A DNA stretch of 53,162 bases from Bacteroidales bacterium UBA5515 (GTDB lineage: Bacteria; Bacteroidota; Bacteroidia; Bacteroidales; P3), in contig DIOL01000015.1 of assembly GCA_002423895.1 (NCBI GenBank), positions 18,423 to 71,584 on the forward strand, given 5' to 3'. Positions 23,586 through 32,107 of the stretch are shown here, piece after piece. The stretch's first letter is position 1, and each line of letters opens with the position of its first letter. The position numbers and the translations under genes are program-made. The notes under the pieces were generated by a model. The model was not told the DNA's origin and searched no databases. It was given only the letters and a program-made list of their open reading frames with translations.

Positions 23586-26027
23586 ATGGGAAAAAATCTT
23601 GTGATTGTGGAGTCGCCTGCAAAGGCAAAGACTATTGAGAAGTTTTTAGGAAAAGACTTTGTTGTTAAATCTAGCTTTGGACATATTAGAGACCTTTTAA
23701 AAAAAGATATCAGTATTGATATAGAAAATAATTTTCAACCGAACTATCAAATACCTTCAGATAAACAAAAGATTGTTCTAGAACTTAAAAAAGATGCTTC
23801 AAAAGCTGAGGTTGTTTGGCTTGCATCCGATGAAGACCGTGAGGGAGAAGCGATAGCTTGGCATTTAAAAGAAGCTCTTAATTTGGATGAAGCAAAAATA
23901 AAGAGAATAGTTTTTAATGAAATCACAAAAACAGCAATTCTTAATGCTGTAGAAAATCCAAGAACAATAGATATTGATTTAGTTAATGCTCAACAGGCAC
24001 GAAGAGTGTTGGACAGAATTGTAGGTTACGAAATATCTCCAATTCTTTGGAGAAAGGTTAAACCATCTCTTTCTGCTGGTAGAGTGCAATCAGTTGCTGT
24101 TCGTTTGATTGTTGAAAGAGAAAATGAAATACGTTCTTTTACTCCAACATCTCAATTTAAAATTACTGCAGAATTTAATATTCCTTCATCCACAAAAATA
24201 CTTTCTTCAACTCTTAATAAGCGTTTTGATAAGAAAGAAGATGTTCTTGAATTTCTTAAAGATTGTATTGGTGCAATTTTTACTGTAAACAGTGTTGAAA
24301 AGAAACCTTCAAAACAAACTCCAGCTCCTCCATTCACAACTTCAACTCTTCAACAGGAAGCTTCTCGCAAGTTTGGTTTCCCTGTTTCAAAAACCATGCT
24401 TGTTGCTCAGCAACTGTATGAAGCTGGACATATTACTTATATGAGAACAGACTCTGTTAACCTTTCTCAAATGGCTTTAAGTTTGGCTAAAACAGAGATT
24501 GAAAATACTTTTGGCGCTGAATATGTTAAAACAAGACAATATTCAACAAAGAGTAAGGGGGCTCAGGAAGCTCACGAAGCAATTCGTCCAACATACATGC
24601 AGAATAAAACCATTGAAGGTGATGCATCTGCAAAAAGATTGTATGAATTGATTTGGAAAAGAACAATTGCATCTCAAATGGCTGATGCAAAATTGGAAAA
24701 AACTACAATTAATATTGATATATCAACTCGTAAGGAAAACTATATTGCTCAAGGAGAAATTATAATCTTTGATGGATTTCTTAAAGTTTATTCCGTTTCA
24801 AAAGATGATGATGAAGAAAATGAAGAATTTTCTTCAAAACTTCCTGATTTAAAGAAAGGAGATAAACTTAGTTTGGCAAATTCAATTGCAAAACAAACTT
24901 ACACTCTTCAACCTCCACGCTATAACGAAGCAACCCTTGTTAAAAAACTTGAAGACTTGGGAATTGGTCGTCCTTCAACTTATGCTCCAACAATCAGTAC
25001 AATTCAAAAAAGAGAATATATTGTAAGAGAAGATCGTCCTGCAAAGAAAAGAGAAGTTGAAGTAATCACCCTTCAAAATAATGAAATTAAAGAAAAGAAA
25101 GAAAAAGAAAACTATGGAGCTGAAAAGGCAAAACTGTTCCCAACTGATATTGGAACAATAGTTAATAACTTTCTTGTTCAGAATTTTGAAGATGTAATTG
25201 ATTATAATTTTACTGCCAGCATTGAAAAAGAATTTGATGAAATTTCTCAAGGCAAAAAGGACTGGCAAAAGATGATAAGCTCTTTCTATAAACCATTTCA
25301 TACAGAAGTTCTAACTGCATTAGATAAATCAGAAAGAACAAGTGGTGAAAGACTTTTGGGTCAAGATCCAAAAACAGGTCAAAACATCTATGCAAAGATT
25401 GGTCGTTTTGGAGCAATGGTTCAAATGGGAGAAACTTCAAATGAAGAAAAGCCTAAATTTGCTTCAATGAAGAAAGATCAAAGAATTGAAGAAATTACTT
25501 TGGAAGAAGCTCTAACGTTATTCCAAATGCCAAGAAATTTAGGTAATTATGAAGGAGAAGAAGTAATTGTAAATGTTGGACGCTTTGGCCCATACATTAA
25601 ATATGGTAAGACTAATGTTTCAATACCAAAAACTGAAGATGCTTACACAATTGAATTGGAAAAGTGTATTGAATTAATTAAAAACAAGCCTTCAAAAGAA
25701 AAGAAAGTACTTAAATCATTTGAAGAAGATAAATCAATTGAGATTTTGGATGGAATTTATGGACCATACATTAAACAAAATGGAAGTAACTATAAAATTC
25801 CAAAATCAAAAGAAATTGAAAGTCTGACTCTTCAAGAATGTCTTGAGATTATTGAAAAAACTCCAACTAAAAAAACTTCTTCAAGAGCAACAAAACAAAC
25901 TAAAGCAGATTCAACTAAAACAACAGCAACAAAAACAACAGCATCTAAAACCACAACAAAGAAAGCTGCAACAACTGCAAAGAAGACAACAACTGCTGCT
26001 GCAAAGAAGACAACAAAAAAGAAATAG
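23586..26027 (+). CDS. topA: DNA topoisomerase I (type IA)
   Basis: The enzyme relaxes negative supercoils by a single-strand break. It has 813 residues. The TOPRIM domain opens with LVIVESPAKAKTIEKFLG, and DEDREGEAIAWHL holds the acidic metal-binding motif. QARRVLDRIVGYEISP is typical. The catalytic tyrosine is Y285 in HITYMRTDSVNLS. LEDLGIGRPSTYAPTI closes the core. The C-terminal part lacks zinc-finger cysteines and has topoisomerase C-terminal repeats instead (RFGAMVQMGE, RFGPYIKYGKTNVSIP, IYGPYIKQNGSNYKIP). The last 55 residues are a Lys/Thr/Ala tail ending KKTTKKK that probably binds DNA or RNA. It has its own promoter and a strong terminator. Confidence 0.97.
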   Translation: MGKNLVIVESPAKAKTIEKFLGKDFVVKSSFGHIRDLLKKDISIDIENNFQPNYQIPSDKQKIVLELKKDASKAEVVWLASDEDREGEAIAWHLKEALNLDEAKIKRIVFNEITKTAILNAVENPRTIDIDLVNAQQARRVLDRIVGYEISPILWRKVKPSLSAGRVQSVAVRLIVERENEIRSFTPTSQFKITAEFNIPSSTKILSSTLNKRFDKKEDVLEFLKDCIGAIFTVNSVEKKPSKQTPAPPFTTSTLQQEASRKFGFPVSKTMLVAQQLYEAGHITYMRTDSVNLSQMALSLAKTEIENTFGAEYVKTRQYSTKSKGAQEAHEAIRPTYMQNKTIEGDASAKRLYELIWKRTIASQMADAKLEKTTINIDISTRKENYIAQGEIIIFDGFLKVYSVSKDDDEENEEFSSKLPDLKKGDKLSLANSIAKQTYTLQPPRYNEATLVKKLEDLGIGRPSTYAPTISTIQKREYIVREDRPAKKREVEVITLQNNEIKEKKEKENYGAEKAKLFPTDIGTIVNNFLVQNFEDVIDYNFTASIEKEFDEISQGKKDWQKMISSFYKPFHTEVLTALDKSERTSGERLLGQDPKTGQNIYAKIGRFGAMVQMGETSNEEKPKFASMKKDQRIEEITLEEALTLFQMPRNLGNYEGEEVIVNVGRFGPYIKYGKTNVSIPKTEDAYTIELEKCIELIKNKPSKEKKVLKSFEEDKSIEILDGIYGPYIKQNGSNYKIPKSKEIESLTLQECLEIIEKTPTKKTSSRATKQTKADSTKTTATKTTASKTTTKKAATTAKKTTTAAAKKTTKKK

Positions 26028-26047
26028 TTAGAAAAAATAATATTTTT

Positions 26048-26085
26048 AAAACCTTATTCTGATAAAACAGGATAAGGTTTTTTTT
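26048..26085 (+). terminator. topA terminator
   Basis: AAAACCTTATTCTG (26048-26061) pairs with CAGGATAAGGTTTT (26068-26081) with one G-T pair and a 6-base loop. The T run continues to 26085. Confidence 0.88.
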
Positions 26086-26102
26086 GTTTATTATTCTTAT
26101 GT

Positions 26103-26212
26103 AAAATAAACTTAGTCCTTACCCCCAAAGGACTAAGTCTTCCATGCCCAAGGACTAAGTCCTCAGGGGTAAAGGACTAAGTCCTCTGAGGCTAAGGACT
26201 TAGTTTATTTTG
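26103..26212. repeat. Intergenic 22-bp-period array D
   Basis: Five 11-base cores start at 26108, 26130, 26152, 26174 and 26196, exactly 22 bp apart: AAACTTAGTCC, GGACTAAGTCT, GGACTAAGTCC, GGACTAAGTCC and GGACTTAGTTT. The full core is a palindrome with a one-base centre. The first and last units each lack the outer arm, so the whole array is mirror-symmetric: 26103-26121 and 26193-26211 are inverted repeats with one mismatch. It follows the topA terminator. The remaining stretch 26213-26463 is AT-rich and shows nothing recognisable. Confidence 0.9.
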
Positions 26213-26463
26213 TTCATTAAATAAATATCTGTATATAACGCAATTATCTATTCCAATCTATCTTTAATTCTCAGTTTAATATCATGAGTTTATGGAAAGA
26301 GTATATCTATTAATAAAAAGTTCTTATTATTTGCTTAAAAATGCCATCTTTTTACATCAATAATCCTTTTTAAACATAAGATACCTTTAAAGAGAAATTT
26401 CACAAGAGAAATTAATATTAACAATTATTATAATATTATTTTGTCTATAAAAGAAGAATATTG

Positions 26464-26471
26464 TATATTTG
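26464..26471 (+). promoter_or_regulatory. Promoter upstream of the secreted-protein pair
   Basis: The box TATATTTG has a TTG at 26441-26443, 20 bp upstream. The leader to ATG 26644 would be about 170 bases and contains a 47-codon open frame. Confidence 0.7.
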
Positions 26472-26495
26472 TCGAAAATTATAAATCATATTTTT

Positions 26496-26639
26496 ATGAT
26501 AGTTTATGTTTATAATTTCCTATTCCTTCTTTATGTTATTATTATAGCATTATCCTTTCTTTGTAAATTCAATTCCTTCCTTTCTAATTTATTCTTTGCA
26601 TTAAAGCCTAAAAACAATATTAACCTAATAAAAAAATAA
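26496..26639 (+). CDS. Possible small hydrophobic membrane peptide (47 residues)
   Basis: ATG 26496 opens a 47-codon frame about 20 bases below the predicted transcription start and ends in TAA at 26637-26639, four bases before the next ATG. The peptide has one long hydrophobic stretch (IVYVYNFLFLLYVIIIALSF) and a basic tail (KPKNNINLIKK), so it could be a single-pass membrane protein or a leader peptide coupled to the next gene. AT-rich DNA yields such frames by chance, and no homology is recognised. The tight fit between promoter and downstream start is the main support. Confidence 0.35.
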   Translation: MIVYVYNFLFLLYVIIIALSFLCKFNSFLSNLFFALKPKNNINLIKK

Positions 26640-26643
26640 GCTT

Positions 26644-28257
26644 ATGAAAATGAAATTATTGATTCTCCTATTATTGACTGCAAGTCTAATAATAGTAAGT
26701 AAACCATCAAAATCACAAATTATCTCTCCAAATAATGTTATTAGTGGAGCTTATGAAATTGATGCTAATAGTCAATTACCAGATCGCAATCAAAAAATTC
26801 GACAAGTCAAAGAGAATAAGTATATAGCCTTAACTACTGTGTCGCAAAATATCAGTAGGTTCTATATGATTGAAAATGGTAGATATATGTCTAATTTTGC
26901 CGATATATCCGTCAAATTTAAAGTACAAGACTTTTCAATTATGGGAGATTCCATATATTTTTGTGGATATATGAATACAGTTGATGAAGGCTTTAAAGGT
27001 TCTACACAAGGCTTTATAGCTTATATAAAAATTTCGGATTTATTCTCAGGACAAAATAATTTTCAATATAACTATTCACGTGTACCTACTACAACTCATG
27101 TAAATAAGATAAAGACTTATTATAATAATTTAGGGGAAAGAGTGGTTGTTGGGATAGGGAAACAATATTATTCTGCACCAATATATCAATGTCCTGTAGG
27201 TGCAGTAGGACCTGGCGATCCTAATCCTCCTATACCTACTCCTGATTGTTGGGTTTATCCAGATACAAATCAATATGATTGTTTTATTGGTTATAAAATA
27301 ACCGAAACAGTTTTGAATCCTTCATATCCTTCAGTTAATCCATTTAGTATATATAGACACGAATTTGCCTATGATGATTTAAATAATCCATATGAATATG
27401 AAGAATTTAGAGATCTAATAGTAACTGATAACTATATTTGCTTAGCTTCTATATATTATTTTAATCCTTCATCAACAGGAAATGCTTCTAATGGCAATTA
27501 TATTGTTCTAAGAAAGTTTAATAAGAATGACTTTAGTGATCATGATACTTATAAAGTATTAGCTCCTTTTAACCCTTATAATAATATTGTTAGTGGGGAA
27601 TCTGGATTTTATGTAGAAGAATTAGAGGATAAAAATATTGCATTAGTTACAGTTTCTTCTTCTTTTAATGGAAATAATTTTGCTACAATAGTAAATAAAA
27701 TTGATTTAGGTGTGAGCCCATTCAATGTGGTTCATACATCATACATTGATTACGATTACCAAAGAGCACTTGTAAAAGATATAGAATATATTCCAGAAAC
27801 AGAACAGCTTTTAGTTTTAAAATATAAATTCTTTAATAATATTGATAATGTGTTTTATGTGAATATGAGTAATACTGCTTATGATAACTCAAGTAATTAT
27901 ATTTCAAATAGATTAATGCCAAATAGTATTTTTCAATATCAAGATTGGAATAATATATTAAAATATAATAGTTCTCATTTTGTTCTTATAGGTAGTCTTG
28001 GAACGAAATTAGGTTTGTTTGATAATTATATAGGTGGTTTTAATTCAGTTCAATGTAGAAACTATACAACAAATCAAATATCAAAAACAGGGATGAATAA
28101 TTTTATTCAATGGGGTAATCTATTACCATGTACTTTTGCTCTAATGTATCCTTATGTTCCTGGATTTTATTACCCTGGCAATACAACAATAATTCATAAG
28201 ATGGACATAATGCCTACTGGCAATGCTTCAATTACTACAAGATGTTTAGAAGAATAA
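26644..28257 (+). CDS. Secreted hypothetical protein, possibly beta-propeller
   Basis: The 537-residue protein has a signal peptide (KMKLLILLLLTASLIIVSKPSKSQ). The mature part has short beta-like stretches around repeated aromatic and glycine residues (KYIALTTVSQNISRFYMIEN, IYFCGYMNTVDEG, GFIAYIKIS, NYIVLRKFN, FVLIGSLGTKLGLFDNYIGG), which suggest a propeller of irregular blades. No T9SS sorting domain is visible at its C-terminus (NASITTRCLEE). A cysteine/proline-rich loop (QCPVGAVGPGDPNPPIPTPD) is unusual. The function is not recognised. The next gene follows after 26 bases and does carry a sorting domain, so the pair may be exported separately but work together. Confidence 0.8.
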   Translation: MKMKLLILLLLTASLIIVSKPSKSQIISPNNVISGAYEIDANSQLPDRNQKIRQVKENKYIALTTVSQNISRFYMIENGRYMSNFADISVKFKVQDFSIMGDSIYFCGYMNTVDEGFKGSTQGFIAYIKISDLFSGQNNFQYNYSRVPTTTHVNKIKTYYNNLGERVVVGIGKQYYSAPIYQCPVGAVGPGDPNPPIPTPDCWVYPDTNQYDCFIGYKITETVLNPSYPSVNPFSIYRHEFAYDDLNNPYEYEEFRDLIVTDNYICLASIYYFNPSSTGNASNGNYIVLRKFNKNDFSDHDTYKVLAPFNPYNNIVSGESGFYVEELEDKNIALVTVSSSFNGNNFATIVNKIDLGVSPFNVVHTSYIDYDYQRALVKDIEYIPETEQLLVLKYKFFNNIDNVFYVNMSNTAYDNSSNYISNRLMPNSIFQYQDWNNILKYNSSHFVLIGSLGTKLGLFDNYIGGFNSVQCRNYTTNQISKTGMNNFIQWGNLLPCTFALMYPYVPGFYYPGNTTIIHKMDIMPTGNASITTRCLEE

Positions 28258-28283
28258 TTACAATTAATATAGAATAAATAGAT

Positions 28284-29351
28284 ATGAAAAGAATAATATT
28301 AACAATAGCCATAGTTTTTGCATTATTAAGAGTAAATGCACAAACTCAATATGATACTATAGTTTATCATCCTTATGATTTAAGCCAATATTATTTTGGG
28401 AACATGAATTTAACTTATCATGAAAGACGTTCAATAGAATGTTATAATTGTTCTTCTGGAAATCTTCCTGGAACAAATATTCCATGTTCTATGGTTAGAT
28501 CAATAACATCAAGAAATGAATATGATGTTAGAGGAGTAGCACAACCCTATCATTTTGATTCAACAGTTACAGTTATAGGAATAGCAGTAAAAGTCCCTAA
28601 TGGAAGTTTAGACCCTTCTTTAAACGGAACTGTCTTTTTTCGTATAATGGATATGGAATTTAAACAACTATCTCTAACTCCTATCTTCCCTTGGCACACT
28701 CCAGACTCTGATGGCTATAAAAGACATATGTTCTTTGATGAAGTCCCTGTAAATGATTTTGTATTAGTAGGAGATATTCCTGAACTTACTCATTACGGAT
28801 TTCTTCTTAACTATCCATGCACTTGGAGCTTATATGATACAATAGGTTGTTTAGAACATTATCTTCGTTCCAGTGGAATGCCTTATGATACAATGTATAT
28901 TGGAATAGATTACCATGCTCAAAATCCTTTTGCAACAGTAACCGACACTTTATATGCATCAACCTTTGCAGAGAGTCCTTGGTTATTGAAAGATAGTGTA
29001 TGGGTTCGTTTTGCTGACGACCCAGTTTATAATTTATATCAAAAGACATTTATAGAATTTCTTCCAATCTTAAAAGTTCCAAGAGCAGATAGTTTAAGTT
29101 TAGTGGAAAATATAAATATTGATAATTCAATAAAGCTTTATCCAAATCCAGCAGAAAATACTTTAAATATAGAAAGTCAAGAAATAATAAAAGAAATAGA
29201 GTTTTATGATGCATTAGGGAAGAAAGCAAAGGCAATAACACTAAACAGAAAAGAAGCCATAATAGATATAAGTTCACTTGCTAAGGGTAATTATATTGTA
29301 AATTTAATTACCGACAAAGAAAAAATAACTAAGAAATTGGTTGTAAAATAA
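28284..29351 (+). CDS. Secreted protein with T9SS type A sorting domain
   Basis: The 355-residue protein has a signal peptide (KRIILTIAIVFALLRVNAQ). The middle 250 residues (YDLSQYYFGNMNLTYHER, GIAVKVPNGSLDP, VNDFVLVGDIPE, YHAQNPFATVTDTLYAS) are not recognised. Residues about 283-355 are a type A sorting domain: IKLYPNPAENTLNIES, IEFYDALGKKAKAI, DISSLAKGNYIVNLITD, KKLVVK. It is expected to be exported across the outer membrane and anchored or released by the T9SS sortase. It lies 26 bases behind the previous secreted gene, and a strong hairpin terminator ends the operon. Confidence 0.87.
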   Translation: MKRIILTIAIVFALLRVNAQTQYDTIVYHPYDLSQYYFGNMNLTYHERRSIECYNCSSGNLPGTNIPCSMVRSITSRNEYDVRGVAQPYHFDSTVTVIGIAVKVPNGSLDPSLNGTVFFRIMDMEFKQLSLTPIFPWHTPDSDGYKRHMFFDEVPVNDFVLVGDIPELTHYGFLLNYPCTWSLYDTIGCLEHYLRSSGMPYDTMYIGIDYHAQNPFATVTDTLYASTFAESPWLLKDSVWVRFADDPVYNLYQKTFIEFLPILKVPRADSLSLVENINIDNSIKLYPNPAENTLNIESQEIIKEIEFYDALGKKAKAITLNRKEAIIDISSLAKGNYIVNLITDKEKITKKLVVK

Positions 29352-29359
29352 AACAAACT

Positions 29360-29390
29360 AAGGAGTGTACGAAATACACTCCTTTTTTAT
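29360..29390 (+). terminator. Terminator after the T9SS type A gene
   Basis: AAGGAGTGTA (29360-29369), loop CGAAA, TACACTCCTT (29375-29384), followed by TTTT. The stem is perfect over 10 bp. Confidence 0.88.
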
Positions 29391-29473
29391 TGTTGATATC
29401 TTTTTTATATCTCCTTAATCTACGTCATTTTCATTTATTTTATCAAAACCTTTGCTCTAACTTTTTTTTTCAA

Positions 29474-29481
29474 TAATTTTG
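29474..29481 (+). promoter_or_regulatory. aroC operon promoter
   Basis: The box TAATTTTG is followed by CA. TTTG at 29451-29454 gives about 19 bp spacing. ATG 29514 follows after about 32 bases. Confidence 0.75.
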
Positions 29482-29513
29482 CAAGGCTTAAGATAATATA
29501 TATTTTTGAAATA

Positions 29514-30524
29514 ATGGCAGGCAATACAATAGGTAAGGTTTTTAAATTGACTACTTTTGGAGAATCACACAGTGACTTTGTTGGAGGAGTTATTGATGGA
29601 TGTCCTGCTGGTTTGACTATTGATTTGGATTTTATTAACAGTGAAATTCAAAGAAGGAAACCAACTCAAAAAGATATTTCTACATCAAGAAAAGAAGAAG
29701 ATAAACTTATTTTTGCTTCTGGAATTGAAAATAATATTTCTTTAGGTACTCCAATTGCTTTCTTTGTCAGGAATGAAAATTATAATAAAGAAGACTATAA
29801 AGATTTAAAAGAATTATTCCGTCCTTCTCATGCAGATTTCACTTATAACAGAAAATATGGAATTAATGCTTCTTCAGGTGGTGGAAGGGCTTCAGCCAGA
29901 GAAACTCTGTCAAGAGTGGTTGGAGGAAGTATTGCGAAATTGTTTTTAAAGCAGAAAGCAAATATTTCAATCAATGCACAAATTGAAAAAATAGGTAAAT
30001 GGGATTATTTAACTCAAAAGGAAGAAATTGAAAAAGCATTTGAGAAAATAAACAGGGAAGGAGATTCTCTTGGTGGAACCATTACTTGTGAAATAAATAA
30101 TATGCCTGTTGGATTGGGAGAGCCAGTTTTCGATAAATTAAGTGCTGATTTGGCAAAGGCTATGATAAGCATTCCTTCAGTTAAAGCTTTTGAGTTTGGA
30201 GATGGATTTAAAGGATGTATGGAATATGGCTCAGAACAATTGGACAATTGGAATGAAGATTTTTCAACCAAAACAAATCACTCTGGAGGAATACAGGGAG
30301 GGATTTCAAATGGAATGGATGTTTTTTTCAGAGTAGGCTTTAAACCAATACCAACCTTAAACAGAGAAGTTTCTTACATTAGCAAAGATGGAGTGATAAA
30401 TGAAATTGATAACAAAGGACGATATGATAAATGTGTTTTGCCTCGTTCAATAGTTATAGTTGAATCAATGGCAGCTCTAACAATTGCTGATCATTTATTG
30501 AGAAGTTACACAAATAAGATTTAA
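29514..30524 (+). CDS. aroC: Chorismate synthase
   Basis: The enzyme catalyses the last step of the shikimate pathway, 5-enolpyruvylshikimate-3-phosphate to chorismate, using reduced FMN. Signatures: GNTIGKVFKLTTFGESHSD (3-21, FGESH motif), GGVIDGCPAGL, RPSHADFTYNRKYGI, SSGGGRASARETLSRVVGGSIA, and HSGGIQGGISNG near the C-terminus, ending in ALTIADHLLRSY. Length is 336 residues, slightly short for the family (about 350-390) but with all blocks present. It is the first gene of an operon with a DUF4369 lipoprotein (10-base gap) and lpxH (4-base overlap). Confidence 0.97.
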   Translation: MAGNTIGKVFKLTTFGESHSDFVGGVIDGCPAGLTIDLDFINSEIQRRKPTQKDISTSRKEEDKLIFASGIENNISLGTPIAFFVRNENYNKEDYKDLKELFRPSHADFTYNRKYGINASSGGGRASARETLSRVVGGSIAKLFLKQKANISINAQIEKIGKWDYLTQKEEIEKAFEKINREGDSLGGTITCEINNMPVGLGEPVFDKLSADLAKAMISIPSVKAFEFGDGFKGCMEYGSEQLDNWNEDFSTKTNHSGGIQGGISNGMDVFFRVGFKPIPTLNREVSYISKDGVINEIDNKGRYDKCVLPRSIVIVESMAALTIADHLLRSYTNKI

Positions 30525-30534
30525 TAATTGAATT

Positions 30535-31293
30535 ATGAAAAAGATAATAGGAATAATAGTTTTGCTTATAGTATTTGCTGGATGCAGCAAAAAAGACAGC
30601 TTTAAAATCAGTGGACAACTGGCAAATGGAGAAAACAAAAATCTTTATTTTTTGGAAATGACTGGTCAAGGGTTAATGCCTTTAGATACAATTGAAATTA
30701 ATGAAAAAGGAAAGTTTAAATTCAAATATGATATTAAAGAACCTTCAATTTATGTTTTGATGGGAAATGAAAATGATTACATCACACTTATCCCTCAAAA
30801 GGAAGAAGATATAATTATTTCAGGTTCTTTCAATTCACTTTCTTCAACCTATACAGTTAAAAACTCAAAAGAATCAGAACTGCTTCATAAACTAAATCAG
30901 GAATACATTAAAACCAACACTGTATTGGCTGAAATCAATCGTACACTTTATGAAAATAAATATGTATCCAACTTTGAAGAGTTTAAGGCAGAGCTTTTCG
31001 ACCAGTACAATATGCTGGAGATACATCAAAAAGAAGTTATCAGAAAGTTTTTAAAAGACAATAAAGGTTCATTAGCCTGTATAATTGCATTGTATCGCTC
31101 TTTTGATAATCACTATTTGTTTAACCTTAACAAAGACCTCAATGTATATGAGGAAGTTTATGCTGAGTTATATAAGAAATATCCAAATAACAAACATACA
31201 ATTGGACTAAAGAACTTAATTGATGATGCAAAAGCTAAAGCTGCTCAAGATTCTGTTTCAGCTCAACCAAAAGAATTAGCAAATAAGAAATGA
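30535..31293 (+). CDS. DUF4369-domain lipoprotein without thioredoxin domain
   Basis: The 252-residue lipoprotein has a short signal and lipobox (KKIIGIIVLLIVFAGC, cysteine at residue 17). The first half is a DUF4369-type beta domain: FKISGQLANGENKNLYFLEM, PLDTIEINEKGKFKFKYDI, ITLIPQKEEDIIISGSF. The second half is helical (ELLHKLNQEYIKTNTVLAEI) and ends in a charged tail (QPKELANKK). In many Bacteroidota this domain precedes a TlpA-like thioredoxin domain; here the protein stops before one. The role is unknown. The next gene's ATG overlaps the TGA stop (ATGA), showing translational coupling to lpxH and perhaps a cell-envelope role. Confidence 0.85.
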   Translation: MKKIIGIIVLLIVFAGCSKKDSFKISGQLANGENKNLYFLEMTGQGLMPLDTIEINEKGKFKFKYDIKEPSIYVLMGNENDYITLIPQKEEDIIISGSFNSLSSTYTVKNSKESELLHKLNQEYIKTNTVLAEINRTLYENKYVSNFEEFKAELFDQYNMLEIHQKEVIRKFLKDNKGSLACIIALYRSFDNHYLFNLNKDLNVYEEVYAELYKKYPNNKHTIGLKNLIDDAKAKAAQDSVSAQPKELANKK

Positions 31294-32033
31294 TAAAAGA
31301 TAAATATTATTTTGTTGCTGATACGCATTTGGGAGTTCCCAATTATGAGGAATCTTTGCTGAGAGAGAAGAAGTTAGTCCGATTCCTTTTGGAAGCAGAA
31401 AAAGATGCAAAGGCAATTTATCTTATGGGAGATATATTTGATTTTTGGCATGAATACAAATATGTTGTTCCAAAATACTATGTTCGTTTGCTTGGAACTT
31501 TAGCCTCAATTGTTGATAGGGGAACTCAGATTTATTTCTTTACAGGAAATCATGACCAGTGGATTAGAGATTATTTTCAAAAAGAAATTGGAATGATTGT
31601 TTGCACAAAAGAATTAATACAAAATATTGATGGATATACATTCTATCTGGCTCATGGTGATGGACTGGACAAAACAGACAGGAAGTATTTGTTTATGAAA
31701 AGTCTTTTTGGCTCAAAGATAATTAGAGCTTTGTTTGCATCCATTCATCCACGTTGGGCAATTGCTTTCGGCAACAGCTGGTCAAGAGCAAGCCGTAAAT
31801 CTCACTCTGAAGAAGATTTGATGGATAAGGAACATAGAGAAGAAATGTATAAATTTTGTCAAAAGACAATTAAAGAAAAACCAATTGATTATTTCATCTT
31901 TGGGCATCGCCACCTAAATAAGGAATACGTAATTGAAGATACGAAGAAGCTAATAATTTTGAGCGATTGGATAAATGCAAGTAGTTATGCTCTATGGGAT
32001 GGAAGTAAATTAGAACTAAAAAGCTTTGATTAA
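31290..32033 (+). CDS. lpxH: UDP-2,3-diacylglucosamine diphosphatase (LpxH-like)
   Basis: This calcineurin-like metallophosphatase hydrolyses UDP-2,3-diacylglucosamine to lipid X in lipid A synthesis at the inner membrane. The 247 residues contain the five metal-binding blocks: ADTHLG (D-x-H), MGDIFDFW, TGNHDQW, LAHGDGLD and FGHRHLNKE. The LpxH-type insertion region with WAIAFGNSWSRASRKS is present. The start overlaps the stop of the preceding lipoprotein by four bases, giving translational coupling. It is the last gene of the aroC operon. A paralogous phosphoesterase role cannot be excluded, but the block pattern fits LpxH best. Confidence 0.88.
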   Translation: MIKDKYYFVADTHLGVPNYEESLLREKKLVRFLLEAEKDAKAIYLMGDIFDFWHEYKYVVPKYYVRLLGTLASIVDRGTQIYFFTGNHDQWIRDYFQKEIGMIVCTKELIQNIDGYTFYLAHGDGLDKTDRKYLFMKSLFGSKIIRALFASIHPRWAIAFGNSWSRASRKSHSEEDLMDKEHREEMYKFCQKTIKEKPIDYFIFGHRHLNKEYVIEDTKKLIILSDWINASSYALWDGSKLELKSFD

Positions 32034-32047
32034 CAAATAAAAAAGTC

Positions 32048-32055
32048 TAAATTTG
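32048..32055 (+). promoter_or_regulatory. gcvT promoter
   Basis: The box TAAATTTG is followed by CA. TTTG at 32025-32028 is spaced 19 bp. The leader to ATG 32108 is about 48 bases, too short for a glycine riboswitch, and none is seen. Confidence 0.75.
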
Positions 32056-32107
32056 CACTCTAAAATACGATATTAATAATATATTCAATAAAATAATAAA
32101 TAAAGAT

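Noticed and set aside
24975..25440. Open frames on the strand opposite topA
   Set aside because: They are shadows of a clearly coding gene: low-complexity F/L-rich proteins without a promoter or homology.
25843..26031. Gln/Leu-rich frame overlapping the end of topA
   Set aside because: It is a frame-shifted reading of the Lys/Thr/Ala tail, with no start signal of its own.
32056..32107. Glycine riboswitch before gcvT
   Set aside because: The leader of about 48 bases is too short and lacks conserved riboswitch segments.
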